NCBI GenBank assembly: GCA_946183895.1
Contig: CAMHDX010000020.1
Location: 1-9,427, forward strand
Source of the DNA: an uncultured Porphyromonadaceae bacterium
Lineage (GTDB): Bacteria > Bacteroidota > Bacteroidia > Bacteroidales > Muribaculaceae
Direction of reading: 5' to 3'
DNA length: 9,427 nt
Below the pieces are notes generated by a model, which had not been told where the DNA came from, did no database searches, and saw nothing but the letters and a program-made list of their open reading frames with translations. Of the stretch, positions 1 to 6,179 are shown piece by piece. Positions within the stretch are counted from its first letter, which is position 1; each line of letters opens with the position of its first letter. Made by a program: the position numbers and the translations under genes.

Positions 1-1
1 A

Positions 2-85
2 GTGCGCAACCACGACACCGACAAGGACAATCATATCATCTACTTTGGAGAAATAGTAGATGCATATGTTGTAGAGGATAAATAA
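2..85 (+). CDS. C-terminal end of a possible flavin reductase-like protein (5' end outside window)
   Basis: An open frame enters from the left edge and ends at TAA 83-85, giving 27 residues. The tail contains HDTDKDNHIIYFGEIVDAY. The pattern of a hydrophobic strand followed by GE(I/V)VDAY resembles the last strands of flavin reductase-like FMN-binding split-barrel proteins, where a similar stretch precedes the C-terminus. That assignment is inference from a short fragment, and no FMN-contacting residue can be checked because the rest lies outside the window. Good codon continuity to a clean stop, together with the acidic and hydrophobic pattern, argues that it is a real coding end and not chance. 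The next gene on the same strand begins 77 nt further on. Confidence 0.4.
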   Translation: MRNHDTDKDNHIIYFGEIVDAYVVEDK

Positions 86-199
86 AAGAGACAAGTAAAT
101 CCCATTTAGTGAGATAATAAAATGCAACTAAAGATAATAGATTAAATAACGACTAAGTGTTATGTTGTATAGAGTCTCAGCCAAGAGTCTTCTCTCAAT

Positions 200-231
200 T
201 CGGAATAGCATTTTGATAAATGCTATTCCGA
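200..231. repeat. Perfect 14-bp inverted repeat with 4-base loop inside the small gene
   Basis: The arms 200-213 (TCGGAATAGCATTT) and 218-231 are exact reverse complements separated by TGAT. The structure lies about 40 bases after the start codon of the broken small gene and would form a stable mRNA hairpin. It is not followed by a T tract, so it is not a typical terminator. Confidence 0.8.
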
Positions 232-404
232 TATTGGAAGAACAAGGTTTTGAAAAATCACCTTTTATTTCGTCATGGTTTGGCAGAAATAATTTGGGGG
301 ATTTCACATATGACCTTGCGCGCTTATCAAATTCATGTATAGAATTGATAACTATCCATATATCTAAAGGTGATAAATGGATTAAAGCATATTTAAACAT
401 TTTT

Positions 405-424
405 GATTTTCATTGATTTCATTT
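405..424 (+). repeat. 10-bp imperfect tandem duplication at a frameshift
   Basis: GATTTTCATT is followed directly by GATTTCATTT. The first copy contributes ten bases, which is one more than a multiple of three. It therefore moves the reading frame from that of the upstream half of the small gene to that of the downstream half. Confidence 0.7.
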
Positions 425-622
425 TTCCCCAAAAAGAATACAAATTGAAATTCTTTTTAACTCATTCCGGATTGATTCAGAGACAATGCGAACTGGAAAA
501 TATTTTGAAATACGATTTTAAAAACATTGACTTGAAAATTGAAATGTGGTATAAAGTACATAAACACATGAAGACTGATTGGGAAGGTAAACCTATTTTA
601 TAATTGGGTAGGAGCATGGGGA

Positions 623-2017
623 TTATTTTCCCACGCAAAAGTTGGCGAACAGGTCGGTCAAGATGGCTGTGGTGGTGATGGTGCCGGTGATGGCGCCGAT
701 GTGGTCCATGACTTCGCGCAGGTCCTGTGCGACGAGTTCGCCGCTAATGCCGTCGCGAATGGCGGCGGTGGCGCGTCGCAGGGCTTCGCCGGCGAGGGTG
801 AGCTCGGCGTGATGCCGCGCGTTGGTCACGACGACGGCGTTGCCGTCGAGGGCGGCGGCAGGCGTCGCCATGCGGGCGATGCTCTCACGCAGGCGGTTGA
901 TGTCGTCGCTGCAGTGTGCGCTCATGGTGATGACGTCGGCATCGGGTGCGAGGGTGCGGACGGCGCCCAGGACGTTGTCCGCCGTGGCAATGTCGGTCTT
1001 GTTGATGACGATGAGCAGTTGCTTGTCGGCGCAGCGCGGCACGACCATCGCGGCGACCTCGGTCAGTGTGGCGCTGTCGGTGGTGGCGTCAATTACCCAG
1101 ATGACGATGCGCGCTTGCTCCATGCGCGCCACTGCCCGCTTGATGCCTATCGCTTCAACCGTGTCGCCCGTGTGGCGCAGTCCGGCGGTGTCAATCAGGC
1201 GGATTAGGGTGTCGCCGAGGGTGATGACGTCCTCAATGGTGTCGCGGGTGGTGCCGTGCACCTCGCTCACGATGGCGCGGTCGTCGCCGGTGAGGGCATT
1301 GAGGATGGTTGATTTGCCGGCGTTGGTCTGCCCGACGATGGCGACGGGCATGCCGTTCTTGATGGCGTTGCCGGCGCTGAACGAGGCGGTGAGCGTGTCA
1401 ATCTCCTGTTGCAGCTCGGCAGCCAGGGCGAGCAGCTCGGTGCGGTCAGCAAATTCCACGTCCTCCTCGCTGAAGTCCAGCTCAAGCTCAAGGAGTGCCA
1501 CCAGGTGGACCAGGCGGTCGTGCAACTCGCCGAGGCGCTTGGCGAAGTTGCCCTTGAGTTGGCTTAGGGCAACACGTGCCGCGGCGGCACTCTCGGCGGC
1601 AATCAGGTCGGCGACCGCCTCGGCCTGGCTCAGGTCCAGGCGCCGGTTGAGGAAGGCGCGCTTGGTGAACTCGCCGGCGGTGGCGAGCCGGCACCCGGCA
1701 TCGGTGAGGGTGGTGAGAAGTTGGCGCTGAATCCAGGTGGAGCCGTGGCATGACAGTTCCACCACATCATCGCCGGTGTAGGAGTGCGGTGCGCGGAAGA
1801 TGGTCGCGACCACCTGGTCGATGGCGTTGCCGCCATTGCCGAGCACATAGCCCAGGTGGGCGGTGTGGCTCGCGGCGGTGCTGAGGTCAGCGCCGCGCCA
1901 TCGACTACCCACAATAGCGACCGCCCGTGGTCCGCTCACGCGCACCACAGCAATGCCGCCGCTCCCCGCCGGGGTCGACACGGCGCAAATCGTGTCGTTT
2001 GATGCTAGTATAGCCAT
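623..2017 (-). CDS. mnmE: tRNA uridine-5-carboxymethylaminomethyl(34) synthesis GTPase MnmE
   Basis: This is a full-length 464-residue MnmE (TrmE). With MnmG it installs the cmnm5 group on wobble U34 of certain tRNAs in the cytoplasm, using GTP, a folate one-carbon donor, glycine and FAD. The N-terminal folate-binding domain (about residues 3-122) begins DTICAVSTPAG. A helical region follows, and the G domain is inserted at about 224-385. G motifs visible are GQTNAGKS (229-236), GTTRDT (255-260), DTAGLR (276-281) and NKTD (339-342). Asn232 occupies the position that binds potassium in E. coli MnmE. The P-loop has Thr where GxPN usually has Pro. The protein ends FCVGK, carrying the conserved catalytic-site Cys (461). 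The ATG overlaps the end of the upstream nuclease gene by 13 nt, implying translational coupling. It is the last gene of the five-gene operon. I see no strong terminator after it. Confidence 0.97.
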   Translation of the reverse strand: MAILASNDTICAVSTPAGSGGIAVVRVSGPRAVAIVGSRWRGADLSTAASHTAHLGYVLGNGGNAIDQVVATIFRAPHSYTGDDVVELSCHGSTWIQRQLLTTLTDAGCRLATAGEFTKRAFLNRRLDLSQAEAVADLIAAESAAAARVALSQLKGNFAKRLGELHDRLVHLVALLELELDFSEEDVEFADRTELLALAAELQQEIDTLTASFSAGNAIKNGMPVAIVGQTNAGKSTILNALTGDDRAIVSEVHGTTRDTIEDVITLGDTLIRLIDTAGLRHTGDTVEAIGIKRAVARMEQARIVIWVIDATTDSATLTEVAAMVVPRCADKQLLIVINKTDIATADNVLGAVRTLAPDADVITMSAHCSDDINRLRESIARMATPAAALDGNAVVVTNARHHAELTLAGEALRRATAAIRDGISGELVAQDLREVMDHIGAITGTITTTAILTDLFANFCVGK

Positions 2018-2892
2018 TTGTCAATGTTGGTGTCACTCTCGAGCTTGTCTTGCACGTCAAGCGGCAGTCCGGCAAAGAAGTCAAGTCCGGTGCGCGCCTC
2101 GATGCTGTCGACGCTCACGGCATGCTTGCTGATGGGCGCGGTGTCGCCCGGGCGGTTGTCGTAGATAAAGCCGATGGCGCGCATGGGATGCACCTCGTTA
2201 GCCATCACTATCTTGTAGAACTGCTTGGGCACCGCCACGCGGTGGCGCTTGCCGATGTAGTCCATGTGCTCTGACAGGATGGGGCCGGTAATCACGATGA
2301 GCGACTTGTCGCGCTTGGCCCATTCGCGCACCTTGAGCTCCAGGTCGCCCCACGCGTTCTCGTTCATGTCCTTGTCTTGCGGACACACGTTGGTCATGTA
2401 GAACGACTCGTCGAGGGCTTGCTGGTCCCACTTGAGGTCGCCGGCGGGCGTCATGTGACCGCGCGAGTAGCCGCTGCCGCTGTAGTCGTTGTACCACGCG
2501 CAGCCCTTGACGGTGGGGTCGTCACGAAACTGTGAGTTGTCGCGCGATGCCTTGCCGTACAGCTCGCCCTTGGTCAGGTGGTAGATGGTCGCTAAGGGGA
2601 CGTTGTGCTTGAGACTATAGTAGGTCTCGTAGCCCTTGTACTCCTTGTGCGCCACCACCGCCACTGCCGCGGGCATGGTGATGCGCAGCAGGTCGGTGAG
2701 GGAGTGCTTGTGGCCCTTGAGCGTCGCCACGGTGGCGGTGTCGGCGGTGTGGACTGTGTCGGCGAGGTCGGTGGCCTCGGGTGGCGCCACACTGCCGGAG
2801 TTGCCGCACCACTTGAGTGCGGCGAGCACGGCGAGCAGGACGATGAGCGTCACGTAGCGCCACTTGCGGTTGAATGGATTGTTATGCTTCAT
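2005..2892 (-). CDS. Membrane-anchored DNA/RNA non-specific endonuclease (NUC1/NucA family)
   Basis: This 295-residue protein has a positively charged N-terminus, then one hydrophobic segment (residues 12-27) that should act as a signal anchor. The nuclease domain would sit in the periplasm or outside. The beta-beta-alpha-metal core contains SRGHMTPAGD (143-152), with general-base His146. Asn168, Asn177 and Glu185 follow, at spacings that match N110, N119 and E127 of Serratia nuclease (9 and 8 residues apart), so the Mg2+ site looks intact. The first residue of the usual DRGH motif is Ser. The family cleaves single- and double-stranded DNA and RNA. Likely roles are nucleotide scavenging or degradation of foreign nucleic acid, but the context does not decide between them. 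A Cys at residue 29 lies after the hydrophobic stretch, but LKWC is not a convincing lipobox. The gene overlaps plsC by 11 nt upstream and mnmE by 13 nt downstream. Confidence 0.92.
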   Translation of the reverse strand: MKHNNPFNRKWRYVTLIVLLAVLAALKWCGNSGSVAPPEATDLADTVHTADTATVATLKGHKHSLTDLLRITMPAAVAVVAHKEYKGYETYYSLKHNVPLATIYHLTKGELYGKASRDNSQFRDDPTVKGCAWYNDYSGSGYSRGHMTPAGDLKWDQQALDESFYMTNVCPQDKDMNENAWGDLELKVREWAKRDKSLIVITGPILSEHMDYIGKRHRVAVPKQFYKIVMANEVHPMRAIGFIYDNRPGDTAPISKHAVSVDSIEARTGLDFFAGLPLDVQDKLESDTNIDKWLY

Positions 2893-3610
2893 TGTCGTGT
2901 GAACCGTTGTGGGGCAGGGCAGAGGCGATTGCCTCGCGGCACCGTTCGCTCAATGTGTCGTAGTCGTGACCATTGCCGGTGGGGACGATGGGCTCGTGGA
3001 TGGTGATGTTGATGGTGCCCGGGGTGATGTTGTAGGTGTCGCGCGGCATCACCCTGTACGCCCCGTCAATCGTGATGGGCACGATGGGCCGGTTGAACTC
3101 GGCGGCAAGGTGGAAGGCGCCCGCCTTGAACTGCCCCAGGCTGCCGTCATCGGTGCGTCGGCCCTCGGGAAATATCACGAGCGACTGGCCTCGCCCCAGC
3201 GCCGCCTCGGCGTGCTCCTTGGTCGACTTGATGTTGCGCGGGTCCACCAGGATGTAGCCCACGGTGCGGCACGCTGTGCCCACAAAGGGGATGTTGGTCA
3301 AGCCCTTGCGCATCATCCACTTGAACCGGTGGCCCAGGTAGCCGCTGAGCGCGAAGATGTCGAACGCGCCCTGGTGGTTAGCCACGAACACGTACTGGGT
3401 GCGCGCGTCGATGTTGTCGCGGCCGTGCACCTTGACGCGCACTCCCAGTAGGAAGCACCAGCAGCGCGACCACAACAACGGCGGGTAGTAGCCCCACCAG
3501 TCCTTGTCAAACAGTCCGCCCAGGGTCGACGCAATGGCGGTCAGAATGGTGAGTACCAGCAGGATGGGCGCGGCGACGCACCACTGGTATATCAGGAATA
3601 GCGCTCTCAC
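2882..3610 (-). CDS. plsC: Lysophospholipid acyltransferase, PlsC family (1-acyl-sn-glycerol-3-phosphate acyltransferase)
   Basis: This 242-residue inner-membrane enzyme transfers an acyl chain to lysophosphatidic acid to form phosphatidic acid, the precursor of membrane phospholipids. An N-terminal hydrophobic segment (about residues 4-32) anchors it. All PlsC acyltransferase blocks are present. Block I is NHQGAFD, with catalytic His79 and Asp84 (HX4D). Block II includes GYILVDPRN. Block III is FPEGRR (147-152). Block IV is VPITIDGAY starting at 177. The start codon is GTG at 3610-3608, overlapping the response-regulator stop in a GTGA arrangement (4 nt), and no other start fits as well. The stop overlaps the nuclease ATG by 11 nt. 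Lyso-lipid acyltransferases for other headgroups or ornithine lipids share these motifs, so the exact substrate is inferred. Position in a two-component operon suggests coordination with envelope sensing. Confidence 0.93.
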   Translation of the reverse strand: MRALFLIYQWCVAAPILLVLTILTAIASTLGGLFDKDWWGYYPPLLWSRCWCFLLGVRVKVHGRDNIDARTQYVFVANHQGAFDIFALSGYLGHRFKWMMRKGLTNIPFVGTACRTVGYILVDPRNIKSTKEHAEAALGRGQSLVIFPEGRRTDDGSLGQFKAGAFHLAAEFNRPIVPITIDGAYRVMPRDTYNITPGTINITIHEPIVPTGNGHDYDTLSERCREAIASALPHNGSHDNEA

Positions 3611-4311
3611 TCCTCAGCCTCCTCCGGAATGATGAGTTTGTAGCCTTTGCCGTGGATGTTGATGATCTCGACGTTGGGGTCGTCCTTGAGTTTCTTGCGC
3701 AGCTTGGTGATGTACACGTCCATCGAGCGGGCGTTGAAGTAGTTGTCGTCAATCCAGATGGTCTTGAGGGCGAAGTTGCGCTCGAGAATCTCGTTGGCGT
3801 GGGCGCACAGCAGGCTCAGCAGCTCGCTCTCCTTGGTGGTGAGGTTGTCGCTGCGGTCGCCGGTGAACAGCACCTGGCGCTGGGTGTCAAAGGTGAACTT
3901 GCCCAGCTTGTACACGGTCACGTCCTTGCCCTTCTTGCCGTTGACGCGGCGCAGTATCGCCTCGATGCGCAGCACCAGCTCCTCCATCGAGAACGGCTTG
4001 GTGATGTAGTCGTCGGCGCCAATCTTGAAGCCCTCCAGGATGTCCTCCTTGAGTGCCTTGGCGGTGAGGAAGATGATGGGCACGTCGGTGTTGACAGTGC
4101 GTATCTCTTGTGCCAGCTGGAAGCCGTCCTTCTTGGGCATCATCACGTCGAGCAGGCAGATGTCGTACTTGCCCTTGAGGAACGCGCGATAGCCGCTCTC
4201 GCCGTCGGCAAACAGTTCGGCGCGGTAGCCCTTGTCCTCCAGGTACTCGCGGGTGAGCGTGCCGAGGTTCTCGTCGTCCTCGCACAGCAGAATTCTAAGT
4301 TTGTTCTCCAT
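3607..4311 (-). CDS. rprY: OmpR-family response regulator, RprY-like
   Basis: This 234-residue DNA-binding response regulator is the partner of the kinase encoded 43 nt upstream. The receiver domain (residues 5-122) has the acidic pocket Glu11-Asp12-Asp13, phosphoacceptor Asp55 in LLDVMMPKKDG, Thr83 in FLTAKA and Lys105 in ITKPFS. The winged-helix effector domain (about 132-230) contains the recognition-helix stretch SMDVYITKLRKKLKDD and the closing wing IINIHGKGYKL. Sequence and length agree closely, from memory, with RprY of Bacteroides fragilis; a homologue in Porphyromonas gingivalis is linked to control of respiratory (nqr) and oxidative-stress genes. The 43-nt leader is AT-rich with no Shine-Dalgarno sequence, as is usual in Bacteroidetes. 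The stop codon overlaps the plsC start. Target genes cannot be read from the window, though repeats at the operon promoter are candidate sites for autoregulation. Confidence 0.93.
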   Translation of the reverse strand: MENKLRILLCEDDENLGTLTREYLEDKGYRAELFADGESGYRAFLKGKYDICLLDVMMPKKDGFQLAQEIRTVNTDVPIIFLTAKALKEDILEGFKIGADDYITKPFSMEELVLRIEAILRRVNGKKGKDVTVYKLGKFTFDTQRQVLFTGDRSDNLTTKESELLSLLCAHANEILERNFALKTIWIDDNYFNARSMDVYITKLRKKLKDDPNVEIINIHGKGYKLIIPEEAEE

Positions 4312-4354
4312 AATCGTTGTAGTTATTTGGTGTGATTAATTATATTGTTCTGAT

Positions 4355-5851
4355 TTAGCTGTACAGCGGCAGGGTGATGATGAAGCGGGTGCCGCTGCCG
4401 TAGTTGCTCTCGGCGCGGATGCTGCCGCCGAACAGTGTCACCATCTTGTGGACGTACGCCAGACCCAGGCCGAAGCCCTTGACATCGTGACGGTTGCCGG
4501 TGCTGGCGCGGTAGAACTTCTCGAAGATGCGCTTGAGGTCCTCCTTGCGGATGCCGATGCCGTTGTCCTCCACCACAATTTGCAGTGTGGTCTCGCTGGG
4601 GTTGGTGGTGCTCACCTTGAGGTGCAGCGGCTCGTCCTCGCGCCGATACTTGATGGCGTTGTCCAGCAGGTTGAACACCACGTTGGTCATGTGCATGCGG
4701 TCCACGTTGACGATGGGGTCCTCGGCGTCGAGCTCGGTGGTGATGCTGCCGCCGTACTTCTCGACCTTGAGCTTGAAGGTGCTCACCACGCTCTCCACCA
4801 GGGCGTTGGCATCCTCCTCCTCGAGGCGCATGGTGGCGTTGTCGCGGTCAAACATCGACATCTGCAGCACCTTCTCCACCTGGAAGCGCAGCCGCTTGGT
4901 CTCGTCGTTAATCACCGTGGCGACGTGGCGCAGCATCTCGGGGCTCTTGCGCACACTGTCGTCGCTCAGCATCTGCGCGGCGATCGAGATTGACGAAATC
5001 GGGGTCTTGAACTCGTGTGTCATGTTGTTGATGAAGTCGTTCTTGATTTCGCTCAACCGTTTTTGCTTGAAGGCGATGATGATGGTGTAGATGAACACCG
5101 CGAGCAGAATCAGCGTGAAGGCTATCGAGGGCACGATAAACTTGATGGAGCTGAAGATGTAGCCGCCCTTGGTGGGGAAGACCACGTTGAGGTAGTGCTG
5201 CTTGCCGGCGGGGTCGCCCGGGAAGAGCACCTGCACGTAGGGTTGCACGCCGGCGTTGACGATGCTGTCGTACTGCGCCGTGCTGTACACAAGCGTGCCG
5301 CCACGGCGCGTCACGGCGAACTCAAACGGCAGCTCCAGCCCGTTGTTCTCCAGCTCAATCTCCATGTACTCGCGCACGGTCGTGCTGTCGGCGCGCTCGC
5401 TGATGGGGCGGTCGCTCGACTGGGTGAGGATGGTCAGGATCACCTCGTTGAGCAGCGACTGCTGGTACAGGTATTGCTCCTTGAGTATCTCCTGCTTGAG
5501 CAGATAGCTGTCGTTGAGGTCCTTGAGCGTGTTGAAGTTGGCGGGGCGCTTGATGGTCATGCCCTTGATCGCCTCGTCGGCAGCAATGCTGTCGCCGGCG
5601 AGGTCGCCAAAGTCCACCTGGGGCGCGGTGCGATAGGCGGCGGCCTCCTGCAGGTCCTGGTCAAGGTAGTATTTGGTCTCGTTCTGCTCCAGCATGGTAC
5701 TCACCTCGTGGATGCTGCGCGTCACGATTTCGCCGAACTGCTCGTTGCGCATCTTGACCATATTCTCCATGTAGACCACCTCGATGGCGAGCAGTCCTAA
5801 TAGGGCGGTCGTCATCACGATGGTTAATATCCAGATTATTGAGCGTTTCAT
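4355..5851 (-). CDS. rprX: Membrane sensor histidine kinase, RprX-like
   Basis: This 498-residue inner-membrane kinase senses an envelope or external signal and phosphorylates the response regulator encoded next. The membrane segments are about residues 5-25 and 237-261. Between them is a roughly 210-residue extracytoplasmic sensor region, largely helical in its first half, with no domain I can name. The kinase core follows: H-box NNMTHEFKTP with phospho-acceptor His279, N-box NLLDNAIKY (394-402), G1 DNGIGI (429-434), F-box FEKFYR (443-448) and G2 GFGLGL (459-464). All catalytic motifs are intact. The ATG at 5851 is placed by a well-formed promoter about 25 bp upstream and by the charged MKRS before the first membrane segment. 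The rprX name rests on organisation and partner, so it is less secure than rprY. The kinase-first order and position at the operon head suggest that its promoter drives the whole set. Confidence 0.9.
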   Translation of the reverse strand: MKRSIIWILTIVMTTALLGLLAIEVVYMENMVKMRNEQFGEIVTRSIHEVSTMLEQNETKYYLDQDLQEAAAYRTAPQVDFGDLAGDSIAADEAIKGMTIKRPANFNTLKDLNDSYLLKQEILKEQYLYQQSLLNEVILTILTQSSDRPISERADSTTVREYMEIELENNGLELPFEFAVTRRGGTLVYSTAQYDSIVNAGVQPYVQVLFPGDPAGKQHYLNVVFPTKGGYIFSSIKFIVPSIAFTLILLAVFIYTIIIAFKQKRLSEIKNDFINNMTHEFKTPISSISIAAQMLSDDSVRKSPEMLRHVATVINDETKRLRFQVEKVLQMSMFDRDNATMRLEEEDANALVESVVSTFKLKVEKYGGSITTELDAEDPIVNVDRMHMTNVVFNLLDNAIKYRREDEPLHLKVSTTNPSETTLQIVVEDNGIGIRKEDLKRIFEKFYRASTGNRHDVKGFGLGLAYVHKMVTLFGGSIRAESNYGSGTRFIITLPLYS

Positions 5852-5875
5852 AATCGCGGTGTTAACAATTCACCG

Positions 5876-5907
5876 CAAAATTAACATTTAAATGTGAAAA
5901 ATGCAAA
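5876..5907 (-). promoter_or_regulatory. Bacteroidetes-type promoter for the rprX-rprY-plsC-nuclease-mnmE operon
   Basis: Read on the minus strand, TTTG (5907-5904) is followed by a 20-nt spacer and TAATTTTG (5883-5876). This is an exact fit to the primary sigma consensus described for Bacteroides (-33 TTTG, 19-21 nt, -7 TAnnTTTG). Transcription would start near 5870, leaving a leader of about 20 nt before the ATG. The leader and -7 edge contain a 6-bp inverted repeat, GCGGTG (5856-5861) with CACCGC (5871-5876). The -33 element lies inside copy 1 of the 25-bp direct repeat. Confidence 0.72.
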
Positions 5908-5921
5908 TAAGCGAGGGCAAT
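5897..5921 (+). repeat. 25-bp direct repeat, copy 1 (overlaps promoter -33 element)
   Basis: This copy matches 5971-5995 at 24 of 25 positions; the only difference is G at 5916 against C at 5990. The two copies start 74 bp apart, close to seven helical turns. Copy 1 covers the -33 TTTG of the operon promoter, so a bound protein here would affect transcription. Confidence 0.8.
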
Positions 5922-5951
5922 AAAAACCAAATGCATTTAGTTTTTATTGCC
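5916..5951 (-). terminator. 36-bp inverted repeat, possible leftward terminator or insulator
   Basis: Arms GGCAATAAAAAC (5916-5927) and GTTTTTATTGCC (5940-5951) enclose the palindrome AAATGCATTT (5929-5938). The whole 36 bp is symmetric except for the pair 5928/5939. That pair is a C-A mismatch in + strand RNA but a G-U wobble in minus-strand RNA, so the hairpin forms best in leftward transcripts, such as read-through from the large modular gene. The downstream sequence is moderately T-rich with no uninterrupted U run. It could equally be a protein-binding palindrome. Confidence 0.45.
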
Positions 5952-5970
5952 GAGCGTGCGCATTTTATCC

Positions 5971-5995
5971 AAAAATGCAAATAAGCGAGCGCAAT
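5971..5995 (+). repeat. 25-bp direct repeat, copy 2
   Basis: This is the second copy of the repeat that covers the operon -33 element, with one mismatch. Its left end also forms a small hairpin with the preceding bases (GCATTTT, loop ATCCA, AAAATGC at 5960-5978). It lies upstream of the promoter, outside the 36-bp inverted repeat. Confidence 0.75.
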
Positions 5996-6006
5996 TTATG
6001 TTTCTC

Positions 6007-6114
6007 TCTAAGAAATCTAAGAGTTCTAAGAAATCTAAGAGTTCTAAGAAATCTAAGAGATCTAAGAGTTCTAAGAGATCTAAGAGATCTAAGAAGTCTA
6101 AGAGGTCTAGGAGG
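6007..6114. repeat. Tandem array of twelve 9-bp units
   Basis: The unit TCTAAGARN is repeated 12 times without spacers (12 x 9 = 108 bp). The last three bases vary among AAA, AGT, AGA, AAG and AGG, with AAA and AGT alternating at the left end. The final unit, TCTAGGAGG, has drifted. It sits between the large gene and the operon promoter. A multiple of three leaves all frames open, so it appears as Lys/Ser-rich or Leu/Arg-rich peptides in + strand frames, but no real gene context supports coding. The length is likely to vary between strains by slippage. Confidence 0.9.
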
Positions 6115-6116
6115 CT

Positions 6117-6173
6117 ACGCGAAGCGCAAGGCGGCGAGGCTCATCGAGCCCCGCCGCCTTGAATACTTCGCGT
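6117..6173 (-). terminator. Nested GC-rich hairpin downstream of the large modular gene
   Basis: The inner stem pairs 6128-6142 with 6146-6160 (15 bp, 3-base loop). Its single + strand mismatch (A6137/C6151) becomes a U-G pair in the minus-strand transcript. An outer stem pairs ACGCGAAG (6117-6124) with CTTCGCGT (6166-6173). The structure starts 12 nt after the stop of the minus-strand large gene and should fold strongly in its mRNA. It lacks a U tract immediately after it, so it may act as a 3' stabiliser or a factor-dependent terminator and not a classic intrinsic one. Confidence 0.6.
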
Positions 6174-6179
6174 CAAAAT

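Larger units (their letters stand above)
162..603 (+). pseudogene. Broken small gene of unknown function, frameshifted by a 10-bp duplication
   Basis: Two overlapping open frames lie head to tail. The first runs 162-416 (84 codons, ATG start). The second is open from 397 to TAA at 601-603. The break falls on an imperfect tandem repeat, GATTTTCATT (405-414) followed by GATTTCATTT (415-424). Deleting 405-414 joins the frames exactly, giving a continuous 143-codon protein that reads through IFDFIFPQKEY at the junction. The conceptual protein is soluble, with no signal peptide or membrane segment. It has a WFGRNNLGDFTYDL stretch near residues 44-57 and ends in HKHMKTDWEGKPIL. Such short AT-rich genes are often immunity or accessory proteins, but I do not recognise the family with confidence. 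An in-frame stop at 147 leaves ATG 162 as the only usable start, and no clear ribosome binding site precedes it. It faces mnmE tail to tail with 19 nt between. It may be a pseudogene, a slippage phase variant, or two truncated peptides. Confidence 0.55.

Noticed and set aside
128..400. 90-codon minus-strand open frame
   Set aside because: It lies opposite the broken small gene, which explains the region better. No promoter or recognisable motif was seen.
604..628. Intrinsic terminator between the small gene and mnmE
   Set aside because: Only a weak GGG/CCC pairing is visible, with no stable stem plus U tract in either direction.
822..1730. 302-codon plus-strand open frame opposite mnmE
   Set aside because: It is Ser/Arg/Ala-rich, low in complexity, and lies entirely within a well-supported mnmE. 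Long antisense frames are expected at this G+C content.
2798..2815. Lipoprotein signal in the nuclease (Cys29)
   Set aside because: The residues before the Cys are LKW, which do not fit a lipobox. A simple signal anchor explains the N-terminus better.
5015..5800. 261-codon plus-strand open frame opposite the histidine kinase
   Set aside because: It is antisense to a kinase with all catalytic motifs intact, is Val/Leu/Glu-rich, and shows no recognisable domain.
6007..6114. CRISPR array
   Set aside because: The 9-bp units are directly abutting, with no unique spacers and no cas genes nearby.
5947..6162. Plus-strand open frame encoding a Lys/Ser-rich basic peptide
   Set aside because: It starts at TTG and consists almost wholly of the 9-bp tandem array and the GC-rich hairpin. 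A period that is a multiple of three keeps frames open by itself.
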